Below are positions 1 to 9,359 of a stretch of 64,000 bases of DNA, piece by piece. The position numbers and the translations under genes were made by a program. The DNA lies in NCBI GenBank assembly GCA_045430305.1, contig JAILXW010000002.1, positions 372,001 to 436,000 of the forward strand. Direction: 5' to 3'. This stretch comes from Agarilytica sp045430305 (lineage in GTDB: Bacteria > Pseudomonadota > Gammaproteobacteria > Pseudomonadales > Cellvibrionaceae). Position 1 is the first letter of the stretch, and every line of letters begins with the position of its first letter. The notes beneath the pieces are model-generated. The model ran no database searches. It was not told the DNA's origin and worked only from the letters and a program-made list of their open reading frames with translations.

Positions 1-1188
1 TTTGGTGACGATCCTAATGTTCTATATGTCGAGGCGCGACATGGTGGAAAAATGGCAATCTTTGAGGTGGATTTGACCGATCCAACGCTTAAAAGAACAC
101 TCGTCTACGCTAATGAAAGCTATGATGTTAGCGGCGACCTAATATATTCGACACGCGAAAAAAAGGTCGTTGGTATAGAGCTTTCGGATGAAAGCGATTA
201 CGTTTTTTGGGATGAAAAATATGCTTCATTTATTCGAGCTATAAATAAAGCGTTGCCGGGTATGGATAATTACCTTGTTAGTACGAGTAAGGATGAAAAT
301 CGTTATATTCTTTACTCGTCGAATTCGAGTGATCCAGGTGCGTATTATTTTGGCGACAAAAAGAAAAAGAGACTTGATCCGATCGCTGAGCGTTATGAAA
401 GGTTGCCTCTCGAGCACATGGTTGCCAAGCGAGAAGTTAGCTATGAGGCGCGAGACGGCTTGGAAATTGAAGGGTTTCTAACGCTGCCGAAAGGTAAGAA
501 GAAAGGAGATAGGTTGCCCACCATAATTTTTCCTCATGGAGGCCCCATTAGTTATTCTGGTAGGGGGTTTGATTATTGGACTCAGTTTTTTGCAAATCGG
601 GGTTATGCTGTTCTTCAGATGAATTTTCGTGGGTCATATGGTTATGGTTTTGATTTCATGAAGATGGGGCTTGCTCAATGGGGTTTGGCGATGCAGGATG
701 ACGTAGAGGATGGTACGCGTTGGATGATCGAGAATGGATACGCGGATCCGGAAAAAGTATGTATTGTAGGTGCAAGTTATGGTGGTTACGCCGCGTTGAT
801 GGGGGCGATAAAAGCTCCAGATTTGTATAAATGCGTTATCAGTTTTGCAGGCGTTACAGATCTCAACTCGCTGCTTACTCGCACACGAGATTTTATTAAT
901 TATGAGATGACTAAAGAGCAGCTGGGGAATAATTACGGCGACCTTAAGGGGCGGTCCCCAGCGTTTAATGCTGCCAAAATTAAGGCTCCAGTGCTTCTTG
1001 TGCATGGTGAGTCGGATAGACGCGTAAGTGTTAGCCAAAGCCGAACGATGCGAAATGAACTGAAGAAGCACAAAAAGGATGTCACCTATGTTGAGCTGGA
1101 GAAGGGCTCGCATTATCTAGGGAATAATGACAATCGTGTCGCGACTTTTAAGGTGATGGATACGTTTCTTAGTCAGCATTTGAATTGA
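1..1188 (+). CDS. S9 family (prolyl oligopeptidase-like) peptidase, 5' end missing
   Basis: The frame is open from the first base, so this is the C-terminal part of a longer gene that starts outside the window. About 395 residues are visible. They hold the end of a beta-propeller-like part and then the alpha/beta-hydrolase catalytic domain. The nucleophile sits in GASYGGYAAL (Ser codon at 775-777), the acid in HGESDRRV and the histidine in GSHYLG, in the order expected for S9 peptidases of the dipeptidyl/acylaminoacyl peptidase group. HGGP upstream of the nucleophile is the usual oxyanion-hole motif. The family removes dipeptides or acyl-amino acids from short peptides. Location cannot be judged because the N-terminus is missing. 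No terminator follows the stop codon. Confidence 0.92.
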   Translation, partial: FGDDPNVLYVEARHGGKMAIFEVDLTDPTLKRTLVYANESYDVSGDLIYSTREKKVVGIELSDESDYVFWDEKYASFIRAINKALPGMDNYLVSTSKDENRYILYSSNSSDPGAYYFGDKKKKRLDPIAERYERLPLEHMVAKREVSYEARDGLEIEGFLTLPKGKKKGDRLPTIIFPHGGPISYSGRGFDYWTQFFANRGYAVLQMNFRGSYGYGFDFMKMGLAQWGLAMQDDVEDGTRWMIENGYADPEKVCIVGASYGGYAALMGAIKAPDLYKCVISFAGVTDLNSLLTRTRDFINYEMTKEQLGNNYGDLKGRSPAFNAAKIKAPVLLVHGESDRRVSVSQSRTMRNELKKHKKDVTYVELEKGSHYLGNNDNRVATFKVMDTFLSQHLN

Positions 1189-1505
1189 TTCTATTAATCC
1201 TGGTGAACTCTCCTGGGTTCTCATTTGGTTGCGCTCAAGCCGCCAAGCCTTTTCTCGCGGTGCTGTTCGTGCAGCCGCCTGGCTCTCTTCGCAAGAGCCT
1301 GGGCTTTACGATATGCGAGATGTGTTGGGGTTTAGTTCTTAAAGTTTTGAGTCACTTGATCAGCCTTATCTCGCTTTGCTTCTGTAGTTGTTAGTCCAGC
1401 CCCCAGCCCCCAGCTTGACAGTACTAGCCACGCTAGCTAAATTGCTAGTGTGGCTGGAAATCTAGGTGCGCCATACCTCTTGAACAACAAGGAGCGTTGC
1501 GCTCG
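1189..1505. other. Intergenic region before the rhomboid gene
   Basis: No convincing gene is present. It holds a 12-pair hairpin, AGCCACGCTAGC at 1426-1437 against GCTAGTGTGGCT at 1444-1455 with one G.T pair, not followed by a T run. A C-rich direct repeat (CAGCCCC twice) lies just upstream, near 1398-1412. The hairpin lies 50 nt before the rhomboid start and may belong to its 5' leader. An open frame at 1185-1394 has no ribosome binding site or recognisable product. Confidence 0.5.
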
Positions 1506-2939
1506 ATGATTATTGTCCCCTCTGAAAAAAGCCTCGATTGGAAATATGCCCCAGTTGTGGTGTTTTCTATCGTTGTGTTGAATATTCTCGTCTATTTTCT
1601 CTATCAAACTTCCGATCAGCAGAAATATCTTCAAGCGTTAGAGCTGTATCAGGCTAATAACTTACTTGAAACTGAGTGGCCGTTATTTGTTGAATATTTA
1701 GAAAAGGAAAATGATAGCGAGACGCTTGAGAGGGCAAAAGGGCTATATGAAGAGCAGGCGTATATCGATGTTTCTTCGGTTATTTTATCTCGCGTTGATT
1801 TTTACGAATATTTAAGTTCTGACCCTCACAATATTGTTGGGTATTTCTCTCTGGACGCATGGCAGCAGCCTCGGCTTGAAGTGAGTCGATGGGTTAACTC
1901 GGTCAGTTCTTTTGCACACGGCCTTCGGCCAGATAAGTTTTCTTTGAGTAGTTTTATTACGCATCAATTTTTACATGGCGATGTCATGCATTTGATTGGG
2001 AATTTGGCGTTTCTCATTATTTTTGGTTTCGCGGTAGAGGCGGCCATAGGTCCACTGTGGTTTATCGGGTTCTATTTGCTTTCAGGGGTTGTTGGTGGGG
2101 CACTCCACGTTATTGTTGAATCTTCTTCTCATGCGCCTCTAATAGGTGCGTCTGGTGCGATTTCTGGCGTGATGGCGATGTACTTGGGTGTTTTTCGGTT
2201 TCGGAAAATTGAATTTTTCTATTGGTTTTTTGTGTTTGTTGGCTACTTTCGAGCGCCAGCCTTATTGTTGCTGCCTGTTTATATCGGCAAGGAACTTTAT
2301 AGCTTCTATTTTACAGAGGGTTCTAATGTTGCTTTTATGGCCCATATCGGAGGGTTTGTAATGGGCGCGGCAGCCATAGTGGGTGCTATATTTTTGAAGC
2401 CGGATGTAATCAATGAAGCGTATATCGAAGAAGATCAGTCTTTAGACCCGAAACAAGAAAGGTTGGCCAAGGTATACCAGTTGGTAGAATCTGCAAAGTT
2501 TTCACTCGCGGTAAAAGAAATAGAGGACATTGAAAAGGAATTCGGTAGTGATTTCACTTTGTTGAAGTTGAAATATCTATATAGTCGTATCGCAAAGCTG
2601 CCAACATTTGGTAATGCCTGGTTGGCTTTGCTAAAGACGAAACCAACCACTGAAAGTGAATCCAGAATATTGCAAAAAGCCTGGCAAGATAACCAAAAAT
2701 TCTCCCCGAAGTTGCCTCTGGCCGTTCGCGTAAATTTGGGGTTAAGCTTGTGTGATGAAAGTAATATTGAAACTTCTGAAAAATTGTTTAATGAAGTGTT
2801 TTCTGAGCAAAGTAAAACCGAGTCACTTGAAGTGCTGGCGCTAAAACTTTCGGAAGTGTTTAAAAAGCGCGGCGTTTCCCGAAAAGAAGAGTATTACAAT
2901 CAATTAGCTCAACAAATAGTTGATGGGGTGGCCTCCTAA
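1506..2939 (+). CDS. Rhomboid family intramembrane serine protease with C-terminal helical repeats
   Basis: A rhomboid protease cleaves transmembrane substrates inside the inner membrane. After one N-terminal membrane segment and a soluble insert of about 100 residues comes the rhomboid core: HLIGN (HxxxN), the nucleophile motif GASGAISG, and the catalytic histidine in MAHIGGF. The last 170 residues are hydrophilic and helical, possibly TPR-like. I prefer ATG 1506: AAGGAG at 1489-1494 is 11 nt away, while an upstream in-frame TTG at 1497 is only 2 nt from it. The stop codon overlaps the next start (TAATG), so the two proteins are probably made together. Its substrate cannot be told from the sequence. 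Confidence 0.9.
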   Translation: MIIVPSEKSLDWKYAPVVVFSIVVLNILVYFLYQTSDQQKYLQALELYQANNLLETEWPLFVEYLEKENDSETLERAKGLYEEQAYIDVSSVILSRVDFYEYLSSDPHNIVGYFSLDAWQQPRLEVSRWVNSVSSFAHGLRPDKFSLSSFITHQFLHGDVMHLIGNLAFLIIFGFAVEAAIGPLWFIGFYLLSGVVGGALHVIVESSSHAPLIGASGAISGVMAMYLGVFRFRKIEFFYWFFVFVGYFRAPALLLLPVYIGKELYSFYFTEGSNVAFMAHIGGFVMGAAAIVGAIFLKPDVINEAYIEEDQSLDPKQERLAKVYQLVESAKFSLAVKEIEDIEKEFGSDFTLLKLKYLYSRIAKLPTFGNAWLALLKTKPTTESESRILQKAWQDNQKFSPKLPLAVRVNLGLSLCDESNIETSEKLFNEVFSEQSKTESLEVLALKLSEVFKKRGVSRKEEYYNQLAQQIVDGVAS

Positions 2940-4453
2940 TGCGCTGTCAATATCACCCTTTAGTGTCGGCAACGTACGCTTGCCCATCCTGCAGTGCTAA
3001 TTATTGTGATACCTGTACGAACCGAGAAGCGCCTCGATTTGAAGAGTGTTTTGTCTGTGGGAGCACAGTGCAGAGCCTTGGTTCAGCTCATGGCGCTACG
3101 GCATTTTGGCGACGATTAGATTTAAGTTTTCGTTACCCTTTGAGCGTTCAAAGTATTGCAGTAATCCTTGGGGCGTCGATTATTATCACACTGGCATCAT
3201 ATATGCCTTTTAGTTTTATTATTGCATTGGTCACTAGTGGGGTTTTCGTAAAATATAGTTTCGCTTGTTTAGAAAATTCAGCCTACGGTGATTTTAAACC
3301 GGTCCCGATTGATGAGGGTTTTGGCGGCGGCGTTGGTATATTGGTTCAGCTAATAGGAATAATAATTGTGGCTGCCATTGGTGTGGGTGCAATTTTTTCT
3401 GTCTTTGGTATGGCTGCAGGATCTTTTGCGTCGGTTGTATTGATTGCCGGTGCGCCAGCTATTCTCATTAATTTCGCTTTAAGCCAGTCTTTTGTTCATG
3501 CGATTAACCCCTTGGCAATGCTGTCGCTCATGAAAACAATAGGTCTGCCCTATGGTTTATTGTTAGGGATTATTATGATTATGGCGGGTTCGGTGGGTGT
3601 TATTAATCAGTTGTTGTCGCAGGATATGTCGACAATATCGCTGATCTTGCAGTCAATTGTTTCAAATTACTATACGATCGTAATTTTCCATATTATGGGA
3701 TACATGATTTTTCAATACCAAGACCGGTTGGGGTTTACGGCGCGTGAAGATTATGGCGATGATAATGTTGAGCGATCTGAGATCGATATACTTTCAGCGC
3801 AGATTGATATATGGGTTAAGGAAGGCGATAAAGAAAAAGTGTTGGACTTATATAATGATGCCGTCTCACGCTTTCCTAAAGAAAAGCAGTTTTTTGAGCG
3901 ATGTTTTAATTTTCTTATTGAAACAAAAGAATTTGATCGGTTAAAGAAGTATTTGCCCATTTACTTTTCACACCTAGAAAAAGCAGGGGCATACGAAGCG
4001 CTTTACCATACATATAAGCGCCTTTTGTCGATGAAAGTTCAGTGCCAGCTAGAATCCCCGGAGCAAAAGTATCGGATTGCCAAGCTAGCCCAACAGCGTG
4101 GTGATCACGCATCAGTGATTCGCTTACTAAACGGCTTCCACAAAACGTTCACTAAATTTCCAAACCTGCCGGACGCAGTGAAGTGCCTCGCTTTGAGTTT
4201 AGAGGCGGTGCCAGAGCATGCCGAACATGCGCAAAAATTTCATCGTTTAAGTCAGGAACTGGCGCGAAAGTCGGAACGGGCTCAATCGCAGGCGACGCCG
4301 AATTCGGGTTTTGATTTGTCAAAAAGTGTATCTGTAGGTCAGCAAGGGGGCGCGAACCCAGACGCTGCGGCACAAACGCCCATTTCAGATGAAGAGCAAG
4401 CCAGTAGAGATTTGCCGCCCATCGATTTTCCTGGGTTTTCTAAAGACCGCTAG
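2939..4453 (+). CDS. Zinc-finger (B-box-like) multi-pass membrane protein with TPR-like tail
   Basis: The first 40 residues carry a Cys/His pattern (CQYHP, CPSC, CDTC, CFVCG) typical of a B-box or treble-clef zinc site. About five hydrophobic segments follow between residues 65 and 260, including a glycine/alanine-rich stretch like those of DUF4013-type membrane proteins. The remaining 240 residues are helical and TPR-like, ending in a Pro/Asp-rich tail. It overlaps the rhomboid gene by one base, suggesting translational coupling. The shared membrane-plus-helical-repeat design of the two proteins suggests a joint task in membrane protein quality control, but this is inference. No function is known to me. 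Confidence 0.8.
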   Translation: MRCQYHPLVSATYACPSCSANYCDTCTNREAPRFEECFVCGSTVQSLGSAHGATAFWRRLDLSFRYPLSVQSIAVILGASIIITLASYMPFSFIIALVTSGVFVKYSFACLENSAYGDFKPVPIDEGFGGGVGILVQLIGIIIVAAIGVGAIFSVFGMAAGSFASVVLIAGAPAILINFALSQSFVHAINPLAMLSLMKTIGLPYGLLLGIIMIMAGSVGVINQLLSQDMSTISLILQSIVSNYYTIVIFHIMGYMIFQYQDRLGFTAREDYGDDNVERSEIDILSAQIDIWVKEGDKEKVLDLYNDAVSRFPKEKQFFERCFNFLIETKEFDRLKKYLPIYFSHLEKAGAYEALYHTYKRLLSMKVQCQLESPEQKYRIAKLAQQRGDHASVIRLLNGFHKTFTKFPNLPDAVKCLALSLEAVPEHAEHAQKFHRLSQELARKSERAQSQATPNSGFDLSKSVSVGQQGGANPDAAAQTPISDEEQASRDLPPIDFPGFSKDR

Positions 4454-4459
4454 TCATAC

Positions 4460-4521
4460 CGTGAACCCGTACTACTAGTTAAGCGTCTGATTATTGTGTA
4501 AATCTTGAGCTGGGGTTCACG
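4460..4521. repeat. 9-bp inverted repeat in intergenic region
   Basis: CGTGAACCC at 4460-4468 is the exact reverse complement of GGGTTCACG at 4513-4521, with 44 nt between. There is no T run. It could be a weak long-range stem or a pair of protein-binding half-sites. Confidence 0.35.
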
Positions 4522-4614
4522 TTCGGGGTGCCATGGAATTTTATACTGCGACGTTTTGTCATACTCTAATTTTTAAATTTATCTATACAATGCCCGAAAA
4601 ATTGTGGGGTAAGC

Positions 4615-4947
4615 ATGGGTATTTGGAAATTATTTATATGTTCGTTTGTTTTGATGTTTTTTTCTGAATTAGTGTTTTCAGAAAATACACAAAACTCTTT
4701 CGGTTCGAAGAGCGAAAATGACGCCGTAGTCGAACAGGTGGTTGTTGCCTCCACCAGGGAAGAAAAAAACCTAAGAATTGTTTCTGAGTCTGTTGGGGTT
4801 TTCGATGAGGAACCCCCGAATCACATTGCTACGAGTGTGTTTGGTGCAGTTCTGCTATTGAATGCAAAAAAGAGAAGGTCTAAGGTGCCTACAGCTAGTG
4901 AAATAGATCAATTTTCCTCTTTGCATATTGACCTGCTGTCTGAATGA
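4615..4947 (+). CDS. Small exported protein of unknown function
   Basis: This 110-residue protein starts with a signal peptide or anchor (MGIWKLFICSFVLMFFSELV, then FSEN). A second, weaker hydrophobic stretch near residue 75 (TSVFGAVLLLNA) is followed at once by KKRR, like a C-terminal membrane anchor. The part between is polar and acidic. I recognise no domain. The start is ATG 4615 behind a GGGGTAAGC element. Hydrophobic start and base use like its neighbours make a real gene likely, but I cannot assign a role. Confidence 0.55.
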   Translation: MGIWKLFICSFVLMFFSELVFSENTQNSFGSKSENDAVVEQVVVASTREEKNLRIVSESVGVFDEEPPNHIATSVFGAVLLLNAKKRRSKVPTASEIDQFSSLHIDLLSE

Positions 4948-5007
4948 ATAGGGTGGCGATGAGTTGAGCGTTTCCGTGTTTAACCCTCTTGGGCGATAGT
5001 AAGGAGT

Positions 5008-5030
5008 AGTCGCTGCAGTCGCTGCAGTCG
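5008..5030. repeat. Short tandem repeat AGTCGCTGC
   Basis: AGTCGCTGC occurs twice in direct succession (5008-5016, 5017-5025) and a third copy begins (AGTCG). The stretch 4948-5267 has no other gene-like content besides the promoter at 5142-5170. Confidence 0.6.
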
Positions 5031-5141
5031 TAGTTTGGCCTCAAGTTATCGGCTTACTGGCTTAGATTGCCCGCTCAGAATGTCTTGTTCTACCCTCTTT
5101 GGCTAAAACCTCGACCTTGTCACGGGTGTATAAAAAACAGG

Positions 5142-5170
5142 CGGACTCTCAGCCCTTCTATTGCTATAAT
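5142..5170 (+). promoter_or_regulatory. Likely sigma-70 promoter
   Basis: A perfect -10 box TATAAT (5165-5170) lies 17 nt after CGGACT (5142-5147), which keeps the GAC core of the -35 box. It sits about 100 nt before ATG 5268 and would be inside the coding region if an upstream in-frame TTG (5067) were used, supporting the later start. Confidence 0.45.
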
Positions 5171-5267
5171 CTGCGGCACTTCAGAGCAGTACTTGCCCCA
5201 TTTTCGCAGAAAACTAGGCAGTGCTGGCAAAAACTGTAAAAAAAGAAATGACATGAGGTCTCTCCAA

Positions 5268-5741
5268 ATGGATAAGAAAGCCTACCAGCCCAGTTTATAT
5301 CGGTTGTTTCTATGGTTGTTGTTTTTGTATAACTACGTTCTTGTTATCGGTGTAACGTCTGAGATTTATTTTATCCACGGCTTGCCGTTAGATACTTATA
5401 TTGTGAATTTTGGAATATGGGCGCCAGCATTTCTGAAGCTATTCCTGATCAGTGTTGTGGCTTGTTTTATTGCGGCTTTAATGGTGCAGTATCAGTTTTC
5501 TTGTCGCATCAGCGCTGAAGGCCTTGATGCAAAAAACGCTTTGGGTATTCCTAAGCATTTGAAGTGGGAAGAGCTTGCAGTCATAAAGGCTCGCAATATA
5601 CCCCTCGTGCCCTTCGTGAGTGTGAAGCAGCAGGGCAGTGGTATACCTTTGTGGGTGTGTGCAGAGGCCGGAGAGGTTTTGCATGAAAAGTTGCGTATCC
5701 AATCAGAACGAAACGTAAATGTTTCTCCTGCACACGCCTAA
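5268..5741 (+). CDS. Two-helix membrane protein with a PH-like cytoplasmic domain
   Basis: The 157-residue protein has two membrane segments (about residues 11-35 and 50-75). A soluble domain of about 75 residues follows, whose pattern (Cys-Arg-Ile-Ser, then LKWEELAVIKA) resembles bacterial PH-like domains in short membrane proteins. I start it at ATG 5268 because GAGG at 5255-5258 lies nine bases upstream. ATG 5253 and TTG 5067 are in frame but lack a ribosome binding site. It stands alone, with a convergent diguanylate cyclase gene downstream. No specific function can be given. Confidence 0.65.
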   Translation: MDKKAYQPSLYRLFLWLLFLYNYVLVIGVTSEIYFIHGLPLDTYIVNFGIWAPAFLKLFLISVVACFIAALMVQYQFSCRISAEGLDAKNALGIPKHLKWEELAVIKARNIPLVPFVSVKQQGSGIPLWVCAEAGEVLHEKLRIQSERNVNVSPAHA

Positions 5742-5761
5742 GTTCTTTTTTACGTAAATTC

Positions 5762-7501
5762 TTAAAGGGCGCGTTCTATTCGATTGCGCCCGTTGTTTTT
5801 TGCTTGATAGAGCGCTTTGTCTACTTTTTCAAAAAACCTTTCTTTGTTTTCGTTTTTCTCGTGGCAACCGTAACCAACGCTAACGGTAACGGAAAGTTTG
5901 CCCGCATCAGTTTCGAAGGTGCTGTTTTCAATGGTGCTGCGAAGTCGTTCAGAAAACTGTTCTGCGCCAATTAAATCACAACGTGGCAAAATTACCACAA
6001 ACTCTTCGCCACCATAGCGACAGGCTACGTCAAGCTGCCGTGTTAGTAATTTTATTTTTTCGGCTACTCCAATAAGAACATCATTTCCTGCGATGTGGCC
6101 GAAACTATCGTTAAAATTTTTGAAGTGGTCGATATCAACAAATATCAACGCTAAATTAAGAGGAGTGTCTGGTTTAAGTGGTTTGAACGTATTTTCAAAC
6201 TCTAGCTCAAACGAGCGGTAATTATGGAGGCCTGTGAGTTTGTCAAAGGTTGCAATCTCAGCGAGTTCGTTGACGCGGCTTTGAAGGTTGGAGTTGAGGC
6301 CTTCTATTTTTCTTTTTCGAGCTTCAATTAATTCGTAGTTTTCTGCGTTTCTTATGGCGGGGCCAATGAATCGACACAGTAAGTCTATAAATTTAGAGTC
6401 ACTTTGTTGTAGCTCGATGACTCGTGTGAATGATATTAACCGAATCACACCTATAGCGTTGCCATTGAGCCTAATTGGTATTAAATAAAATGTGCGTGGT
6501 GTACTTAGTGTTTTTAGCGCAAGTTGATCTTTGCGTGCCATAGGTAGGTCTAATATTTTGGTTACATCCGGTACGAGGAGTTCTTGATTCTTAACAAAGC
6601 ACACAGAGATAGCGCCATCACCTTCATCAATGTCAAACGCGGTGCGCTCCATAAACGCGTCCCAGTCTTTGTACACGCCAAAATAAATATCTCTTGAAGC
6701 TCGATTAATTTTGCAGCATAGCTGATTGTCTTCTTCCAAAAATAAGGATACATGCTCAAAGGGTAATTGATTGAGAACGCCCTGTGCGACATGATCGAAT
6801 ATTTCTTCACGGTTCACGAGGGAGTTAATACAAGTTACAAACTCCATAAGGCGAGCTTGCTCAGCCGCAACTTGATCGACGTGGGTTTCTTTAGATTTAA
6901 GTCGGTCGTATTTTTGAGCGTTGATGAGCTGGCTGCTAAATAGTTCAGCCAGACGATAAAGTTCGCGTTCTGATTGTTGTGGAATGTCATTGTTCAAGCA
7001 GTAAGCCATGATGGAGCCTATGGGCTTATTTGTATCGGCAGCACAAATGGGGGTGCTAATTAACTCTCGCACTTGCCAACGCTTGAAGCGCGTTTGTACA
7101 TTTTCGGTGAATTCTTTTATCTGTTCCTGATTAACGGTTAGTGTGCAGTTTTTTAGATAAGCGCGTACATGAATGAAATCTCCATCGAAAGGGTAGTGGA
7201 AATTTTTACACGTTCGCTCCATGAACCGGTATTGTTCGGGGAGGTGGACTTTTACGCAGATTAGATTTTCATTCTTCTCGTCCGCCAGATTAATAAGATA
7301 GGCATCGAAAAAACCCAGTCTTTCGATTTCTTCGGCAAATATATCGAGCAGTACATCAATCTCAATGCTGGAGTTGATTCGGTTAAGTAAATCTTTTTCG
7401 CCCTGGGCCTGGGCCAGCTTATGCCGAAGTGCTGCTACTTCATCTTGACGTTTGTCTACTGTTGGCACTTGTTCTCCTTGTGCTGTGTTCGGGCTGCTCA
7501 T
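5762..7501 (-). CDS. Diguanylate cyclase with two GAF-like sensor domains
   Basis: It makes cyclic di-GMP from two GTP. After a short coiled coil (residues 17-40) come two GAF-like domains, about 45-195 and 225-380, and a second coiled coil leading into the GGDEF domain. The active site is GGEEF (residues 497-501). RQLD at 488-491 lies exactly five residues upstream, which is the product-inhibition site RxxD, so the enzyme should be active and feedback inhibited. There is no signal peptide or membrane segment, so it is cytoplasmic. It lies 189 nt downstream of the receiver-domain gene on the same strand and may be co-transcribed with it. The GAF ligand is unknown. Confidence 0.93.
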   Translation of the reverse strand: MSSPNTAQGEQVPTVDKRQDEVAALRHKLAQAQGEKDLLNRINSSIEIDVLLDIFAEEIERLGFFDAYLINLADEKNENLICVKVHLPEQYRFMERTCKNFHYPFDGDFIHVRAYLKNCTLTVNQEQIKEFTENVQTRFKRWQVRELISTPICAADTNKPIGSIMAYCLNNDIPQQSERELYRLAELFSSQLINAQKYDRLKSKETHVDQVAAEQARLMEFVTCINSLVNREEIFDHVAQGVLNQLPFEHVSLFLEEDNQLCCKINRASRDIYFGVYKDWDAFMERTAFDIDEGDGAISVCFVKNQELLVPDVTKILDLPMARKDQLALKTLSTPRTFYLIPIRLNGNAIGVIRLISFTRVIELQQSDSKFIDLLCRFIGPAIRNAENYELIEARKRKIEGLNSNLQSRVNELAEIATFDKLTGLHNYRSFELEFENTFKPLKPDTPLNLALIFVDIDHFKNFNDSFGHIAGNDVLIGVAEKIKLLTRQLDVACRYGGEEFVVILPRCDLIGAEQFSERLRSTIENSTFETDAGKLSVTVSVGYGCHEKNENKERFFEKVDKALYQAKNNGRNRIERAL

Positions 7502-7690
7502 CTGACTTTTCTTTCTATCTTATGTTTTTAGGGTGCATGGGGCTTGATTAAAAACAATACTATCTATTATAGGTTGGGATTGGTGGTTTTTTGAACAAAA
7601 TTCTGTGCCAGGTAAAAAATATATGAGAGCAAGTGCCGACGGCGTTGCCCGCTGATGGTTGGTCGCTTCCTTGTGCCCCGGAGCCTTGGC

Positions 7691-9094
7691 CTAGTTGCCC
7701 GTATCTATGGATACAAGTACTTGTTGATTCTGCCTCGCAATACGATTCCACTCGCCTGCGGTGACCCCGCTTAGGCGTTCTGGGTACGAATACATGGGGT
7801 TGTCGAAGTTGCTGACATTAATGAGGAACTCGATATCACCATTTACAACTGGGGCAGCACTCTGCTCAAACTGTAGGTAAGCCACGCTAGTGTAGTTTTC
7901 TGGCGTGAGATCAAGGTTTTGGTTGCGCACGAAGGAACATTGATCTACCGGCAAGTCGTCTTCGGCTAGTAGCCAGGCGCCGCCATTTTCTTGTGTTACA
8001 CAAAAATTCCCGAGTTGAATATTGAGTTCGACAAAGCCTTTGAAGCCTGTTTCGTATAGGCCGAAGGTCAGGTTTTGAATGTTGAGCGTGTGCCGTGCAT
8101 TTAAAGGCTCTTCGTTATAGCCGAAATGAAGATCCACACTCAAGGCCCAAGAAAGCGCGTCTAGCAAGCCTTGCGTGTCGATGTTGTCGCGTGTTTCTTT
8201 TGCGCTGACCACAACATCATCGAGTAGTTGATTGCCTTTCAGGTTTAGTTGGTTGAGTTGAAATAAGTCATTTTCTAGTTTTTCGTTGTGTTTTTGTGAG
8301 CGAAACATCTGTATTGACATGGCAACCAACACAAACAAAATAAGCCCCATTAAACTGTTGGAAACCAGACCAATTTTGTTGTTTTCGGCTCGGGTTTCTT
8401 CATTGATAACGGAAACCGGAACATCGTTTACCCGGGCTTCTTGCTGTTGTTTGCCTTGTTGGCGAATTTCTGCGGCGAGCCGGCGTACAATAAATTTAGT
8501 GTTTTCAGTGATTTGCGTGCGTACATCGGCGATGTGCAATTCAAATAAGCGAGCAATTTGTGCCTTAAATTCATTGGCGCTTACACGAGAAGGTTCCGGG
8601 CGAGTGGTCGTGTCTTGAGGGTGCGCGTTTTGTCGTGTTGCTGGCTGGTTTTGCTCTTGAATGGGGGGTTCTTGATTTTCGGCGGTACTTACATGTACGT
8701 CGATATCTTGGCCGGGCAATATATTTAATTTGCTAAGAACATCATCCACGCAGGACGGTTTCATCACGTTTTTAGATAGCGTATCGAGAGCGCCTAAAGC
8801 GTGCGCTTGGCTGGCAAATACATCTTCGCTATCAGATTTAGAGGTGTACATGATCACTGGAATCGTCGCAGTGTTGGGGTTGGCTTTGATGATTTTTAGT
8901 GCCTCTAAGCCATCCATGCCTTCCATGTGATGATCGAGAAAAATTACTGAAGGAATTTTGTAGCTTAAATAGCCGAGGGCTTCTTCGGCCGAAGTGGCGG
9001 TGTCGACTTCGAGTTTATAGCGGCCTAACAAGCGTTTTAGCCGGTGTTGAGCTGTCCGTGAATCGTCAACAATCAAGGCGCGTGTGATCGTCAT
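7691..9094 (-). CDS. Membrane-anchored response-regulator receiver protein
   Basis: Residues 1-122 form a receiver domain with the acidic pair Asp10-Asp11, the phosphoacceptor Asp54 in FLDHHM, and the conserved Thr (MYTSK) and Lys (LSKNVMKP). A Gln/Pro-rich linker and a helical region follow, then a single transmembrane helix at about 243-263. The last 200 residues hold a coiled coil and a beta-rich domain, presumably outside the inner membrane. There is no DNA-binding or known enzymatic output domain. A receiver in the cytoplasm joined to an extracytoplasmic domain is unusual and suggests phosphorylation controls something across the membrane. The neighbouring diguanylate cyclase may belong to the same pathway. 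Confidence 0.85.
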   Translation of the reverse strand: MTITRALIVDDSRTAQHRLKRLLGRYKLEVDTATSAEEALGYLSYKIPSVIFLDHHMEGMDGLEALKIIKANPNTATIPVIMYTSKSDSEDVFASQAHALGALDTLSKNVMKPSCVDDVLSKLNILPGQDIDVHVSTAENQEPPIQEQNQPATRQNAHPQDTTTRPEPSRVSANEFKAQIARLFELHIADVRTQITENTKFIVRRLAAEIRQQGKQQQEARVNDVPVSVINEETRAENNKIGLVSNSLMGLILFVLVAMSIQMFRSQKHNEKLENDLFQLNQLNLKGNQLLDDVVVSAKETRDNIDTQGLLDALSWALSVDLHFGYNEEPLNARHTLNIQNLTFGLYETGFKGFVELNIQLGNFCVTQENGGAWLLAEDDLPVDQCSFVRNQNLDLTPENYTSVAYLQFEQSAAPVVNGDIEFLINVSNFDNPMYSYPERLSGVTAGEWNRIARQNQQVLVSIDTGN

Positions 9095-9359
9095 TGTTCT
9101 TTCTCGTTGTTATTGTCGGTTTCCTTCAACCCATGCGAGTTTTACAGTGCTTCGCTGGTCGGATGTGTTCAGTATACAGTCAGATATACTGTGGCAACCG
9201 TTTATTGGGTCACATGGCGATTATTCATGAGCGCTTCTGCGCGGCTCTTTCTAGATAGTATGGATAGTAATTGCGTTTTGTCGAAAGCTCCATGATCAAA
9301 TTAGTGGGCTAGAGACCTCATTTTAGGCTGTTGTCAGGTAACATTTATCGTCTTCAGCA

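Noticed and set aside
634..1113. Minus-strand open frame of 159 codons
   Set aside because: It lies fully opposite the catalytic domain of the S9 peptidase, whose motifs are intact.
1185..1394. Plus-strand open frame of 69 codons after the S9 peptidase
   Set aside because: It has no ribosome binding site and a Cys/Leu-rich product unlike any family.
5067..5267. Upstream extension of the two-helix membrane protein gene to a TTG codon
   Set aside because: The added 67 residues look unlike protein sequence, and a TATAAT promoter lies inside them.
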